A stretch of DNA of 64,000 nucleotides from Streptomyces albipurpureus (GCF_023701525.1 NZ_JAMQAW010000006.1:181266-245265), one strand, 5' to 3'; positions 51,085-62,152 are shown, counted from the first letter of the stretch. Numbers and translations: made by a program. Notes: generated by a model from the letters alone, not told the origin.

Positions 51085-51930
51085 TCACGGTGTCGCCTTG
51101 CGGGCGGTGGCGAAACGCGGACGGTTGTTGAGATCGGGGTGGTCGGCGGCGTCCGCCCAACCGGACTCTTCGCTGAAGATCCACGGCACCTGGCCGCCCT
51201 GAGTGTCCGCGTGCTCGATGACGACGAGACCGCCTGGCCGCAGCAGCCGATGGGCGGTGCGCTCGATTCCGCGGATGGTGTCCAGGCCGTCCTCACCGGA
51301 GAAGAGGGCCATCTCCGGATCGTGGTCGCGGGCTTCGGGGGCCACATACTCCCACTCGGTGAGCGGGATGTACGGCGGGTTGGAGATGACGAGGTCGACT
51401 TGGCCGTCGAGTTCGGGCAGCGCGCTGAGGGCGTTGCCCTGGTGGATGGCGACGCGGGAGCCTTCGGCGTTCTTCTGGGCCCAGCCGATGGCGTCGTCGG
51501 AGAGTTCCACGGCGTGTACGCGGGATCGGGGGACCTCCTGGGCCATGGCGAGTGCGATGGCACCCGATCCGGTGCAGAGGTCCACGATCAGCGGTTCGAC
51601 GACGTCCATGGCGCGTACGGCGTCTATGGCCCAGCCGACGACCGATTCGGTCTCCGGGCGGGGTACGAAGACCCCGGGGCCGACCTGGAGTTCCAGATAG
51701 CGGAAGAAGGCCCGGCCGGTGATGTGCTGGAGCGGTTCGCGGGCCTCACGGCGGGCGATCGCCTCCCAGTAGCGGGCGTCGAAGTCGGCGTCTTGGACGC
51801 TGTGCAGCTCTCCCCGCTTCACGCCGTGCACAAAGGCGGCCAGCTCCTCCGCGTCAAAGCGCGGAGACGGCACGCCGGCGTCGGCCAGCCGCTGGGTGGC
51901 CTGGGCCACCTCGGCAAGCAGCAGGTTCAC
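51085..51930 (-). CDS. prmC: Peptide chain release factor N5-glutamine methyltransferase
   Basis: A 281-residue SAM-dependent methyltransferase. IVDLCTGSGAIALAMA is the SAM loop and DLVISNPPYIPLTEW carries the NPPY motif. The N-terminal helical domain (1-80) recognises the release factor. PrmC methylates the Gln of the GGQ motif in RF1 (prfA, 37 bp upstream) and RF2. Confidence 0.96.
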   Translation of the reverse strand: MNLLLAEVAQATQRLADAGVPSPRFDAEELAAFVHGVKRGELHSVQDADFDARYWEAIARREAREPLQHITGRAFFRYLELQVGPGVFVPRPETESVVGWAIDAVRAMDVVEPLIVDLCTGSGAIALAMAQEVPRSRVHAVELSDDAIGWAQKNAEGSRVAIHQGNALSALPELDGQVDLVISNPPYIPLTEWEYVAPEARDHDPEMALFSGEDGLDTIRGIERTAHRLLRPGGLVVIEHADTQGGQVPWIFSEESGWADAADHPDLNNRPRFATARKATP

Positions 51931-51967
51931 TGGTCCTCCACCCGATTCGTACGGGGTCTACTGCGGA

Positions 51968-53047
<1,080 letters not shown>

Positions 53048-53089
53048 CGGGGGCTCCTGGTTGTCAACGAATACCTAAGGGACGCCAAA

Positions 53090-53137
53090 GCGCCGGTCCC
53101 AGCCGCCCGCGCAGTGGGGGCGGCCGGGGACCGGCGC
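53090..53137 (-). terminator. Terminator between rpmE and prfA
   Basis: GCGCCGGTCCC (53090-53100) and GGGGACCGGCGC (53126-53137) form a long stem with further GGCCGCC pairing inside. It lies just after the rpmE stop. Confidence 0.8.
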
Positions 53138-53147
53138 AAGTGACTCG

Positions 53148-53372
53148 CTACTTCTTGGCGGCGGCGGCAGCCTTGCCGAAGCGGGCCTCGAAGCGGGCCA
53201 CGCGGCCACCGGTGTCAAGGATCTTCTGCTTGCCCGTGTAGAACGGGTGGCACTCGGAGCAGACCTCGGCACGGATGGTGCCGCTGTCGATGGTGCTACG
53301 GGTGGTGAACGACGCGCCACAGGTACAGCTGACCTGGGTCTCGACGTACTCGGGGTGAATGTCGCGCTTCAA
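53148..53372 (-). CDS. rpmE: Ribosomal protein L31, zinc-binding form
   Basis: A 74-residue protein with four Cys in a C-x-C and C-x-x-C arrangement (SCTCGASF and VCSECHPF), so it is the C+ zinc form. It begins [14 protein letters not shown] and ends in the basic [10 protein letters not shown]. The zinc-free paralogue in Streptomyces is Zur-regulated, whereas this C+ type is the housekeeping copy. It is separated from prfA by a terminator. Confidence 0.97.
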   Translation of the reverse strand: MKRDIHPEYVETQVSCTCGASFTTRSTIDSGTIRAEVCSECHPFYTGKQKILDTGGRVARFEARFGKAAAAAKK

Positions 53373-53530
53373 GGTGTCTCCTAGTTTCGGGAGGGCGCCG
53401 GGTCGCAGCGGCGGATTGCCAGTGCGTGAACCGGGGCCAGCGGACCAGTCTGCCAGGACCGGCCGTATCTCCCAAAACCGGGGTGGTCACGGAAGTATTC
53501 CCCCGTCGCGGAATCAACCACTCCGGGCGG

Positions 53531-54679
53531 TCATCCCAGCTGTTTGGGGGCCGTATCGGTCGGTACGGGGATGGTGTCACGGACCATCGCACCCGCATCG
53601 CCCTTGTCGCCGGCGGAGTCCTTCAGCGCGGTCGCGGGGATCGGCTGATCCAGCCGGAGGGCGTTCCACACCTGCTGGGACGCGGCCTGGAGCGGTATCA
53701 CTCGGTTCCGGTTGATGGGGTCGTACTCCACCGGCATGGTGACCATCTGGATGTCCTTGGAATCGAGCCCACCGAGGCTGCGGCCGAAGCTCATCAGCTC
53801 GGACGGGGAATCGAGCTCGGAGTCCGGGGTGATCGCCTTGGTGGCGGTGTCGGCGATGTCCAGGAGCTTGGTGGGGTTGCTCAGTACGCCGACGTCCTTG
53901 GTCTGCTGGATGAAGGCCTTCATAAACGCCTGCTGGAGCTGGATGCGGCCGAGGTCGCTGCCGTCGCCCACGCCCTTGCGCGTCCGCACCAGACCGAGCG
54001 ACTGCTCTCCGTTGAGCTTGTGGGAGCCGGGTTCCAGGTTGAGATGGCTGTCATCGTCCTTGATCGGCTTGGTGGTGGTGATCTTCACCCCGCCGAGTTC
54101 GTCGATGAGCTTCTTGAAGCCGGTGAAGTCGACCTCAAGGTAGTGGTCCATACGGATGCCGGACATCTGCTCGACGGTTTTGACGGCGCAGGCGGGCCCA
54201 CCGATCTCATACGCGGTGTTGAACATGGCGCGTCGCTGGCTGGAGACGGTGTCGCCGTCGTTGTTGGTGCACTCCGGGCGCTCTATGAGCGTGTCACGGG
54301 GGATGGAGACGACGCTGGCCTGCCGGTGCCCCTCGTAGAGATGCACGATCATGGCCGTGTCGGAGCGGGCACCGCCCTCGTCGCCGCCGTACCGGGCGTT
54401 GGCACCGGAGCGGGAGTCGGAGCCGAGGACGAGGATGTCCATGGAGCCGTTGTCGACGTCATCGGGCCGGTTCTTGCCGAGCTTGGCGTTGATGTCGACG
54501 CTTTCGAGATTGCCGTCGATCTTGAAGTAGACATAGCCGGCGCCGGCGCCGCCTATGAGTAGGAGGGCGGCCGTGGACCAGGCCGCGATGCGCAGGGGTC
54601 TGCGCCCCTTGGTGGGCGGTCTGTCCCGCCGGCCGCCCGCGCCGCCCGATATTCGGCCTGTACTGCTCTGGTCTCCCAT
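53531..54679 (-). CDS. LytR-CpsA-Psr (LCP) family cell-wall ligase
   Basis: A 382-residue membrane-anchored protein. A basic cytoplasmic stretch (RDRPPTKGRRPLRIAAW) precedes one membrane helix (STAALLLIGGAGAGYVYF), followed by the external LCP domain. SMDILVLGSDSRSG, ARSDTAMIVHLYEGHRQ and VVSIPRDTLIE carry the conserved Asp and Arg residues, and AYEIGGPACAVKTVEQMSGI and GLVRTRKGVGDGSDLGRIQ complete it. LCP enzymes attach lipid-linked glycopolymers to peptidoglycan. The WecA-like protein at 46102 could make such a lipid-linked precursor. ATG 54679 follows GGGGAG. Confidence 0.94.
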   Translation of the reverse strand: MGDQSSTGRISGGAGGRRDRPPTKGRRPLRIAAWSTAALLLIGGAGAGYVYFKIDGNLESVDINAKLGKNRPDDVDNGSMDILVLGSDSRSGANARYGGDEGGARSDTAMIVHLYEGHRQASVVSIPRDTLIERPECTNNDGDTVSSQRRAMFNTAYEIGGPACAVKTVEQMSGIRMDHYLEVDFTGFKKLIDELGGVKITTTKPIKDDDSHLNLEPGSHKLNGEQSLGLVRTRKGVGDGSDLGRIQLQQAFMKAFIQQTKDVGVLSNPTKLLDIADTATKAITPDSELDSPSELMSFGRSLGGLDSKDIQMVTMPVEYDPINRNRVIPLQAASQQVWNALRLDQPIPATALKDSAGDKGDAGAMVRDTIPVPTDTAPKQLG

Positions 54680-54833
54680 GTCTCCCCGGTTCCCGTTCCA
54701 CTGCGTACTAGCCCCTCGTCCCCTCGTGACGACGACGGGCCTGCCCGGACTGTCAAGTTTTGCTCCGCCATGGGAGAGACACACTGGGCTCGCCAAGGGT
54801 TGCACGAGCGGCTGAGAACTCCCTGAGAAAAGG

Positions 54834-54870
54834 GCTGTGCCCACCGCGCGCAAGGCGTGGTGGGCACAGC
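54834..54870 (-). terminator. Terminator after the serine protease gene
   Basis: A 12-bp stem, 54834-54845 with 54859-54870, is followed on the minus strand by CCCTTTTC. It lies 27 bases after the protease stop. Confidence 0.8.
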
Positions 54871-54896
54871 GGAAACAGCTCGGTGGTCAGCGACCG

Positions 54897-56663
54897 TCAG
54901 CCGAAGAGGTTGTACGAACCCCAGCCGGTGCCGAACTGCTTGCGGGTGGCGAAGGCACCCGCGGACTTGCCGGAGCTCGGGTAGAGCCAGAGCTTTCCGG
55001 CCGTGTCGCGAGCGAACACATCGGCGTTGCCGTCACCGTTGACGTCACCCGTGACCGCCAGCGCGTTCAGGCTGTTGTTGGTGGTCAGCAGGGTACGGCC
55101 GCCGAGCGGCGCGGAGGCGCTGCCGGTCCCCTTGTAGAGGTAGACCTTGCCGCCGGAGGCGCGGCCCAGGACGTCCGCACGTCCATCGCCGTTGAAGTCG
55201 CCATGGCCGCGGAGCATGGTGAACTGGCCCCAGCCGCTACCGATGAGGGTGCGGGACGCGAACGTTCCGTTGCCCTTGCCCGGGTAGAGGTAGGCCTTGC
55301 CCGCGGTGTCGACGATCATCAGGTCGGGGAGGTCGTCGCCGGACAGGTCGCCAGGGGCGAGGATCTGCCGGTACGACTTCCAGGCAGCGCCCGAGGCGAT
55401 CCGCCGGTCGGCCAGCGTGTTGCTGTAGGACCAGTAGACATCGCCGTTGGGCAGCCGGTAGATCAGGTCCTGCCGGTCATCGCGGTTGAGGTCGGCCTGG
55501 ATCAGCAGGTTCACTCCGGAGAAGTCTCCGTAGTTGTACTTGCGGGTGATGCTGGTGCCCCGGGACTCCCATGCGTAGAGCGTCTTGCCACTGCGGCCGA
55601 ACAGGTCGGCGCGGTGGTCGTTGCCGCTCCAGTTGGAGTCGTTGATCCGGTTGCGCAGAACGGCCTGGAAGGCGCCGGCCTTGGCGTAGACGCCGTACTT
55701 GCCGAGCTTCGAGCAGTCCCTGTCACCCCAGGAGACGATGCCCGCGAGTCGGCCACCGACCACCAGCGGGCCGCCGGAGTCGCCGTTGCAGGTGGTCTCG
55801 CTGGTGCTGTCGCTGCCGGTGGGCGGCTTTCCCGCGCAGAGCATGGTGCCGGCGATGAAACCGGAGCCGTAGGCGGTGCGGCAGGAGGAGTCGGCGACGA
55901 CGTCGGCGTCCGCGACCTTCAGTACATCGGACCCGCTGTTGGGGTTGGTGGAGCTGGTGCGGCCCCAGCCGTAGACCTTGCCGTCGGTGCCGGCCTTGTA
56001 GAGCGCGGTGTCGGTCGCTCGGATCAGGGGCAGCGGCTTGGCCTTGACCGGTGAGTTCAAGGTCAGCACGGCCACATCGTTGTTCAGCGTGCGGTCGTCG
56101 TACCGCTCGTGCTGCCACTGGCGGTAGACACCGCGCAGCTCGCCGCCGTGGAGGTTGAGGCCGCCGCCCGCAGTTGTGGTGGGCACCTGGTGGGCGCCGG
56201 TGACGACCGCGCCGGTGACGGCGTAGTTGATGCCGTCGACGCAGTGCGCGGCGGTCACGATCTTCGACGGGGCGACGACCGCGCCACCGCAGAAGTAGCT
56301 GTTGCCCGCGGCGTCCTCGAAGTAGAGCTGGGCCATCCACGGCGCGGCGGTGATGGTCGTCGTCTTGCCGCCGATGATGCGAGCACTGGGAGCCGACTGC
56401 GCCTTGCCCGTACGCGGGGACTTGGCTTCCTCCCCGGCCTTCAGCGCGGCGGTCACCCGCTTGCGCAGCTCGCTCTGCGAAGGCTCCGGCGCTTGCTGCG
56501 GAACGCTGCTGGGCACCGACTGCCGGGTGGGCGGGTCGATGTCAACGGCCTGTGCGCTGGTCGCCAGCAGGCCGGTGCCGGCCAGGGCCAGAGCAGTGGC
56601 AACGGCGGGTATCTCACGTCTCATGCGGCGCTGGGGCCGGCCACCACGGGTGCGTTTCTGCAC
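54897..56663 (-). CDS. Secreted trypsin-like serine protease with FG-GAP repeats
   Basis: A 588-residue precursor. GTG 56663 follows AAGGTGG. An Arg-rich N-terminus and signal peptide end near LATSAQA. After a Pro/Gln/Ser propeptide-like segment comes the S1 domain IIGGKTTTITAAPW, with His in VTAAHCVDG, Asp in NNDVAVL and Ser in CNGDSGGPLVVGGRLAGI. The C-terminal half consists of FG-GAP/VCBS-type repeats with Asp-rich calcium loops (DFNGDGRADVLGRASGG, DVNGDGNADVFARDTAG), predicted to form a beta-propeller. The domain fusion suggests a protease tethered to a ligand or surface outside the cell. Confidence 0.92.
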   Translation of the reverse strand: MQKRTRGGRPQRRMRREIPAVATALALAGTGLLATSAQAVDIDPPTRQSVPSSVPQQAPEPSQSELRKRVTAALKAGEEAKSPRTGKAQSAPSARIIGGKTTTITAAPWMAQLYFEDAAGNSYFCGGAVVAPSKIVTAAHCVDGINYAVTGAVVTGAHQVPTTTAGGGLNLHGGELRGVYRQWQHERYDDRTLNNDVAVLTLNSPVKAKPLPLIRATDTALYKAGTDGKVYGWGRTSSTNPNSGSDVLKVADADVVADSSCRTAYGSGFIAGTMLCAGKPPTGSDSTSETTCNGDSGGPLVVGGRLAGIVSWGDRDCSKLGKYGVYAKAGAFQAVLRNRINDSNWSGNDHRADLFGRSGKTLYAWESRGTSITRKYNYGDFSGVNLLIQADLNRDDRQDLIYRLPNGDVYWSYSNTLADRRIASGAAWKSYRQILAPGDLSGDDLPDLMIVDTAGKAYLYPGKGNGTFASRTLIGSGWGQFTMLRGHGDFNGDGRADVLGRASGGKVYLYKGTGSASAPLGGRTLLTTNNSLNALAVTGDVNGDGNADVFARDTAGKLWLYPSSGKSAGAFATRKQFGTGWGSYNLFG

Positions 56664-56899
56664 TCGGTTAACCACCTTGGGTATGTATGGGGCAAAGCGC
56701 GGAGAACGCTTGCCGGTGAACATGAGGTGGTGGGGTGTTGAAGACCGTTACGAAGCAGCTAGGGACTGAGGCCCCCCGGCCTCTCCTGACGCTGCGAATC
56801 CCCCAGGAAAATCCCCCCTGGAACCCCCACCTGGGCTAATGATCGTATGTGTCACGAGTATTGCTTGACCAGCGCCGTACAGCTCTCGCACAGAAATGA

Positions 56900-56934
56900 G
56901 ACCGCCCCGTCACCTGTGCGGTGACGGGGCGGTC
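56900..56934 (-). terminator. Terminator after rho
   Basis: A perfect 15-bp stem, GACCGCCCCGTCACC (56900-56914) with GGTGACGGGGCGGTC (56920-56934), has a 5-base loop and is followed on the minus strand by TCATTTC. It lies 25 bases from the rho stop. Confidence 0.88.
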
Positions 56935-56959
56935 CCGTTGTGGTTGTGCTGACCGTGCG

Positions 56960-59008
56960 TCAGTCGTTGTTCGCGCCGGGCGTGGTCTTCTGGATCTGGA
57001 GCAGGAACTCGCCGTTCGACTTCGTCTTCTTCATCTTGTCCAGCAGCAGTTCGATCGCCTGCTGCTGGTCGAGGGCGTGCAGCACCCGACGCAGCTTCCA
57101 GACGACGGCCAACTCATCGCTGCCGAGCAGGATCTCTTCCTTACGGGTGCTGGACGCGTCCACGTCCACCGCCGGGAAGATGCGCTTGTCGGAGAGCTTC
57201 CGGTCGAGCTTGAGCTCCATGTTGCCGGTGCCCTTGAACTCCTCGAAGATCACCTCGTCCATGCGCGAGCCGGTGTCGACCAGCGCGGTGGCCAGGATGG
57301 TCAGCGAGCCGCCGTCCTCGATGTTGCGCGCCGCACCGAAGAAGCGCTTCGGCGGGTAGAGCGCGGTCGAGTCGACACCACCGGACAGGATGCGTCCGGA
57401 GGCGGGGGCCGCGAGGTTGTACGCACGGCCCAGACGGGTGATCGAGTCCAGCAGGACAACCACGTCGTGACCCAGCTCGACGAGACGCTTGGCCCGCTCG
57501 ATCGCCAATTCGGCGACGGTGGTGTGGTCCTCGGCCGGACGGTCGAAGGTCGAGGAGATGACCTCGCCCTTGACCGACCGCTGCATGTCGGTGACCTCTT
57601 CGGGACGCTCATCGACCAGGACCACCATCAGGTGGCACTCGGGGCTGTTGACCGTGATCGCGTTGGCGATGGCCTGGAGGATCATGGTCTTACCGGTCTT
57701 CGGCGGGGCCACGATCAGTCCGCGCTGGCCCTTGCCGATCGGCGACACCATGTCGATGATCCGCGTGGTCAGTACGCCCGGGTCGGTCTCCAGCCGGAGC
57801 CGGTCCTGCGGGTAGAGCGGGGTGAGCTTGTTGAACTCCGGTCGGCCACGGCCCGATTCGGGCGCCATGCCGTTGACGGAGTCCAGTCTGACGAGCGCGT
57901 TGAACTTCTCGCGGCGCTCGCCTTCCTTGGGCTGGCGAACCGCACCGGTGACGTGGTCGCCCTTGCGCAGGCCGTTCTTACGGACCTGGGCGAGGGAGAC
58001 GTAGACGTCGTTGGGGCCCGGCAGATAGCCCGACGTACGGATGAAGGCGTAGTTGTCGAGGATGTCCAGGATGCCCGCGACGGGAATCAGTACATCGTCG
58101 TCCGCGACCTGAGGCTCGTTGGTCACGAAGTCCTCGCGGCCGCGACGGCCACGACGGTCGCGGTAGCGGCCGCGACGGCCACGACGGCCAGTGCCGTCGT
58201 CGTCGAAGTCGTCCTGCTGGGCGCTTCCCTGACTGCTGGTTCCCTGGCCGCTGCCCTGCTGCTGGCGCTGGCTGCTCTGCTGCTGGCGCTGACCGCCCTG
58301 CTGCTGGTCGTCGCTCTTGCCGCGGCGATCACGCTGACGGTCACGGCGGTCACCGCGCTCGCCGCGGTCACCCCGTTCGCCGCGCTGCCCGCGCTCACGA
58401 CGGCCCTCGCCGTCCTGCGCGGACGCGCCAACGGCGGCCTCCGCCTTGGCGTCGGTGCCCGAATCGGCCTTGACGTCGTTGCTGTCCTTTGCCTCGACAG
58501 CGGCCTCGGCCCGGGAGTCGCCCTGGACATCGGGGCTGCCTGCCTGTGCCGTGGCGCGGCGGCGGCGACGCTCGGCGACCGGCTGGTCATCGCTGGCCGG
58601 CTGACCGGGGATGTCAATCTGCTGCTGGGTCGCGGCCTGCTCGGCCGCGGGAGCCGCGTCGGCGGCAGGAGCGCTGGTGGAACGCGCCTTGGAGGTGGCA
58701 CGGCGCTTCGGCTTGACCTCGGCCTCGTCGGCAGGCTTCGACGTGGTCGTCGCCTTTGCCGTGGACGCTCCGCCGCCGGCCTGCGCCTCCTTGATGACCT
58801 CGATCAGCTGGCTCTTGCGCATACGCGCTGTGCCCCTGATGCCGAGGCCGGACGCGACCTGCTGCAGCTCGGCCAGGACCATGCCCTCTAGGCCGGTGCC
58901 GGAACGGCGGCGCCGTGAGGTGGTGCCGGAGGCAGCACCTGCGGCGGGCGCGGAGGTGTCGACATTATTGTCGGCGCTCACGCCCATCAGATCGGTGGTG
59001 TCGCTCAC
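56960..59008 (-). CDS. rho: Transcription termination factor Rho with large N-terminal insertion
   Basis: A 682-residue Rho starting at GTG 59008 ([20 protein letters not shown]) after GGAAGG. The N-terminal helix bundle (about 36-75) is followed by an insertion of about 225 residues rich in Arg, Gly, Asp, Gln and Ala ([20 protein letters not shown]). The RNA-binding cold-shock domain begins around 300, then come the motor domain with Walker [10 protein letters not shown], the Q-loop and the Walker B region [17 protein letters not shown]. Rho unwinds nascent RNA and ends transcription. Such inserts are typical of high-GC actinobacteria and bind RNA broadly. Confidence 0.97.
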   Translation of the reverse strand: MSDTTDLMGVSADNNVDTSAPAAGAASGTTSRRRRSGTGLEGMVLAELQQVASGLGIRGTARMRKSQLIEVIKEAQAGGGASTAKATTTSKPADEAEVKPKRRATSKARSTSAPAADAAPAAEQAATQQQIDIPGQPASDDQPVAERRRRRATAQAGSPDVQGDSRAEAAVEAKDSNDVKADSGTDAKAEAAVGASAQDGEGRRERGQRGERGDRGERGDRRDRQRDRRGKSDDQQQGGQRQQQSSQRQQQGSGQGTSSQGSAQQDDFDDDGTGRRGRRGRYRDRRGRRGREDFVTNEPQVADDDVLIPVAGILDILDNYAFIRTSGYLPGPNDVYVSLAQVRKNGLRKGDHVTGAVRQPKEGERREKFNALVRLDSVNGMAPESGRGRPEFNKLTPLYPQDRLRLETDPGVLTTRIIDMVSPIGKGQRGLIVAPPKTGKTMILQAIANAITVNSPECHLMVVLVDERPEEVTDMQRSVKGEVISSTFDRPAEDHTTVAELAIERAKRLVELGHDVVVLLDSITRLGRAYNLAAPASGRILSGGVDSTALYPPKRFFGAARNIEDGGSLTILATALVDTGSRMDEVIFEEFKGTGNMELKLDRKLSDKRIFPAVDVDASSTRKEEILLGSDELAVVWKLRRVLHALDQQQAIELLLDKMKKTKSNGEFLLQIQKTTPGANND

Positions 59009-59398
59009 GAAGGGTCCTTCCCTGGAGCGGACGTCGGCCTTCTGGCTCGGCGACCGGTTGTGCTGTCCGGCGGTCCGGGTGTGCGGACCGTGCCGGGGCG
59101 GTGGTCCCCGCCGGATATGGTGCGGCGGAGAGTCAGATACATGCAGTCCGGCCCGAGATCCCCCTGCTTGGCCCACTCCGGGTGGAACAGGAGGTGTCGT
59201 GCCGGTTCCGGAGCGTGCTCGAAACTGCTCAGGCGGGTTGCTCAGGCAGTTGGGGAGGCTCCCGGAAGAATGCGCGGTCCCGAATGGGACACGAAGCTAC
59301 GAGCCGCAATGGCATCGCTTGCAGACTTGAGGTTAACACTACCGGCTCCAACAAACATTCCCCCTCTCCATCACCGGCAATCCCGTGTCACTGCGAAG
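59009..59398 (-). promoter_or_regulatory. rho leader region
   Basis: 390 bp separate the thrB stop from the rho start. No gene is convincing on either strand. The region from about 59320 to 59390 is A/T-richer and probably holds the rho promoter, leaving a leader of up to 300 bases. Rho autoregulation through its leader is known in other bacteria. No specific motif is proposed here. Confidence 0.45.
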
Positions 59399-60355
59399 TC
59401 ACTGCGGAGGCGAGTCGTCACCGGACGATGTCGCGCCCGCCGGGGCGAGCGGCAGCACGCTCGCGCCCGTGGTGTCGATGGTGAGCCGGGTGGCGGCCCA
59501 GCCCGCACCGGCCAGCTGGGCGACCTTGTCCGCGGTGCTGTCCTCGGCCAGTGCGAGCACCGTGGGGCCGGCACCGGAGATCACCGCGGGGATGCCGTCC
59601 GCGCGCAGCCGGTTGACGAGGTCCACGCTCTGCGGCATCGCCGGGGCGCGGTACTCCTGGTGGAGCCGGTCCTCCGTGGCGGGCAGCAAAAGCTCAGGAC
59701 GCCTGGTCAGAGCCTCGACGAGCAAGGCGGAGCGACCGGCGTTCGCAGCGGCGTCCACATGGGGGACGGTCCGCGGCAGCAGTCCGCGAGCGGTCTCCGT
59801 GAGCACCGCGTTCTCGGGGACGAAAACCACCGGAACGACGGAGTCGGCGGGGTTCATCCTGATGGCGCGGGCCGCTCCCCCATCGGTCCAGGCGAGGGTG
59901 AATCCACCGAGCAGACAGGCGGCGACATTGTCGGGGTGACCCTCGATCTCGGTCGCCAGCTCCAGCAGCGCGGTGTCGTCGAGCCTGACGTCCCCGCCTA
60001 TGGTCACGGCGCGAGCGGCGACGATCCCGGCACAGATGGCGGCCGAGGAGGAGCCCAGGCCGCGCCCGTGCGGGATGCGGTTGGCACAGACGACCTCCAG
60101 GCCGCGCGGCTGGCCGCCGAGCAACCCAAAGGCCGTACGGAGGGACCGTACGAGCAGATGACTCTCATCGCGGGGCAGTGTGGACGCACCCTCGCCTGCG
60201 ATGTCGATATGCAGACCGGAGTCCGCGACCCTGACGACGACGTCGTCGTACAGCCCCAAAGACAGACCGAGGGCGTCGAAGCCCGGGCCGAGATTGGCGC
60301 TGGTGGCGGGTACGCGCACTCGGACGGCGGCGGCGCGGAACGCTGGACCGGCCAT
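59399..60355 (-). CDS. thrB: Homoserine kinase
   Basis: A 318-residue GHMP kinase. VRVPATSANLGPGFDALGLS is motif 1, the glycine-rich ATP loop is IPHGRGLGSSSAAICAGIVA, and GIPAVISGAGPTVLAL is motif 3. It phosphorylates homoserine for threonine synthesis. Unlike hom and thrC, which are adjacent, thrB is 707 bp downstream of thrC behind a strong palindromic terminator, so it must have its own promoter. Confidence 0.96.
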   Translation of the reverse strand: MAGPAFRAAAVRVRVPATSANLGPGFDALGLSLGLYDDVVVRVADSGLHIDIAGEGASTLPRDESHLLVRSLRTAFGLLGGQPRGLEVVCANRIPHGRGLGSSSAAICAGIVAARAVTIGGDVRLDDTALLELATEIEGHPDNVAACLLGGFTLAWTDGGAARAIRMNPADSVVPVVFVPENAVLTETARGLLPRTVPHVDAAANAGRSALLVEALTRRPELLLPATEDRLHQEYRAPAMPQSVDLVNRLRADGIPAVISGAGPTVLALAEDSTADKVAQLAGAGWAATRLTIDTTGASVLPLAPAGATSSGDDSPPQ

Positions 60356-60947
60356 CGCTCGATGACACTCCTTGGTTCTGACTGCGAGAGTTCGAGAGGT
60401 TCACAACTACCGAACAACCGGACACCCGAGGGCCGTGACGGCAGCAACACCGCGGCATGCGCGGCGGGGCGGGTTCACTACAGCTTATCGAAGGAAGGTT
60501 CTGTGGCGACATAGGGCGCACAGGAGGCGCACGATGCGTGTCGCAAGCTGCCTGTGCCCCTACGTTCGCCGATGCCCGGCTTTGCATGGCTTTCGTCGGG
60601 GTAGAGCTTTCCTTCGATCAGGAATACGCCGGGGTGAGCCGGCGCGTTCAACGCTACGTTCATTGGCTTGCGGAATGTGGCGAGTTTAGCCGTCGGAATC
60701 CACGGATGCGCACGGTGACACCGGATGCCCAGGGCATTCAACTTTCGGCGAACGACTTCCGACGGAATAAGTGTTCGACCCGGGTGCGGTTCTCCGTTCA
60801 TGCTCGGAGAACCCCGATAGAACCCCGCAGAACGACAGCGAACACGGCCGATCAGCCACCGTCCGAGCCCCTACCGACCGCTGGGGACGTACGAACCCGC
60901 CGGGTTCGCACTTTATCCCCAGCGAGCCGGCGAATCCCTGGGGCTTC
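60356..60947. other. Unassigned region between thrB and the thrC terminator
   Basis: About 590 bp with lower GC than its surroundings. A minus-strand frame at 60478-60801 (107 residues, GEPHPGRTLIPSEVVRRKLN near its start) and a plus-strand frame starting near 60585 (GVELSFDQEYAGVSRRVQRY) are both open, but neither has a recognisable family or clear ribosome binding site. It may be a decayed gene or a long promoter region for thrB. Confidence 0.4.
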
Positions 60948-60997
60948 GGCCGTTGTGAGCCCTGGGGGCGATATCGCCCCCAGGGCTCACAACGGCC
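60948..60997. terminator. 50-bp perfect palindrome after thrC
   Basis: 25-base arms without spacer are centred on ATAT at 60971-60974 (core GGGGGCGATATCGCCCCC). It lies 66 bp beyond the thrC stop and would form a very stable bidirectional terminator. Confidence 0.9.
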
Positions 60998-61062
60998 ATT
61001 CAGGACTCGACGCGCGTTCTCCGCTCAGACCCCGGCCAGCACCGTTGCCGGGGACCCGTTTC

Positions 61063-62145
61063 TCAGGCGAGCCCAAGCCGCTCAGCCGCCGCCACCGCGT
61101 CCACCGGTACGGTGACCGGCTGCGGTGCGCCGGCTACGGCCCAATCGGGGTCCTTCAGACCGTTGCCCGTGACCGTGCAGACGATCCGCTGGCCGGGGTC
61201 GACCTTGCCGGCTTCGGCCGCCTTGAGCAGCCCGGCCACCGACGCGGCCGACGCGGGCTCGACGAAGACACCCTCCTGGGAGGCCAACAGCCGGTAGGCG
61301 CGCAGGATCTCACGGTCCGTCACCTCGTCGATGAAACCGCCCGACTCATCGCGCGCGGCCAGCGCCTGCTGCCAGGAGGCCGGGTTGCCGATGCGGATCG
61401 CGGTGGCGATGGTCGAGGGGTCCTTGACGACCTCACCGCGGACGATCGGGGCCGAACCGGATGCCTGGAAGCCCCACATGCGCGGGCTGCGGCTGGACAT
61501 CCCGTCCGCCGCGTACTCCCGGTAGCCCTTCCAGTACGCCGTGATATTGCCGGCGTTACCAACGGGCAGCACATGAATGTCAGGTGCGTCACCGAGGGCA
61601 TCGACGATTTCGAAGGAGGCCGTCTTCTGCCCCTCGATCCGGTAGGGGTTCACCGAATTGACCAGCGCCACCGGATAGTTCTCGGACAAACTCCTGGCCA
61701 GATTCAGACAGTCGTCGAAGTTTCCATCGACCTGGAGAATCTTGGAGCCGTAGACCAGCGCCTGCCCCATCTTGCCGAGTGCGATCTTCCCCTGCGGCAC
61801 CAGGACCGCACAGACCATTCCCGCCCGTACGGCGTAGGCGGCGGCGGACGCGGAGGTGTTTCCGGTGGAGGCGCAGATAACGGCCTGCGCGCCCTCCTCC
61901 TTGGCCCGGGTGATGGCCATGGTCATCCCGCGGTCCTTGAAGGAACCGGTGGGATTGGCGCCCTCGACCTTGAGGTGGACCTCGCAGCCGGTGCGCTCGG
62001 AGAGGACCTGGGCCGGGACGAGCGGCGTGCCGCCTTCGCGGAGCGTGACGACCGGCGTCGTTTCCGTGACCGGAAGCCGGTCGCGGTACTCCTCGATGAT
62101 GCCGCGCCACTGATGGGTACCCCGCTGGGGGCTGTTGGTCGTCAT
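61063..62145 (-). CDS. thrC: Threonine synthase
   Basis: A 360-residue PLP enzyme of fold type II. The PLP-binding Lys70 is in [39 protein letters not shown] and [19 protein letters not shown] are the phosphate-binding loops. It converts O-phosphohomoserine to threonine. The ATG lies 7 bp after the hom stop, so the two are one operon. A 50-bp palindrome terminates the transcript. Confidence 0.97.
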   Translation of the reverse strand: MTTNSPQRGTHQWRGIIEEYRDRLPVTETTPVVTLREGGTPLVPAQVLSERTGCEVHLKVEGANPTGSFKDRGMTMAITRAKEEGAQAVICASTGNTSASAAAYAVRAGMVCAVLVPQGKIALGKMGQALVYGSKILQVDGNFDDCLNLARSLSENYPVALVNSVNPYRIEGQKTASFEIVDALGDAPDIHVLPVGNAGNITAYWKGYREYAADGMSSRSPRMWGFQASGSAPIVRGEVVKDPSTIATAIRIGNPASWQQALAARDESGGFIDEVTDREILRAYRLLASQEGVFVEPASAASVAGLLKAAEAGKVDPGQRIVCTVTGNGLKDPDWAVAGAPQPVTVPVDAVAAAERLGLA

Positions 62146-62152
62146 GGGTCCC

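Noticed and set aside
56921..58891. 656-residue plus-strand frame opposite rho
   Set aside because: It is antisense to a well-conserved gene. Its Ala/Val/Leu runs come from the complementary strand of the Arg/Gln/Gly insert.
60478..60801. 107-residue minus-strand frame upstream of thrB
   Set aside because: No family, ribosome binding site or codon-bias support was recognised, so it is described only within the unassigned region.
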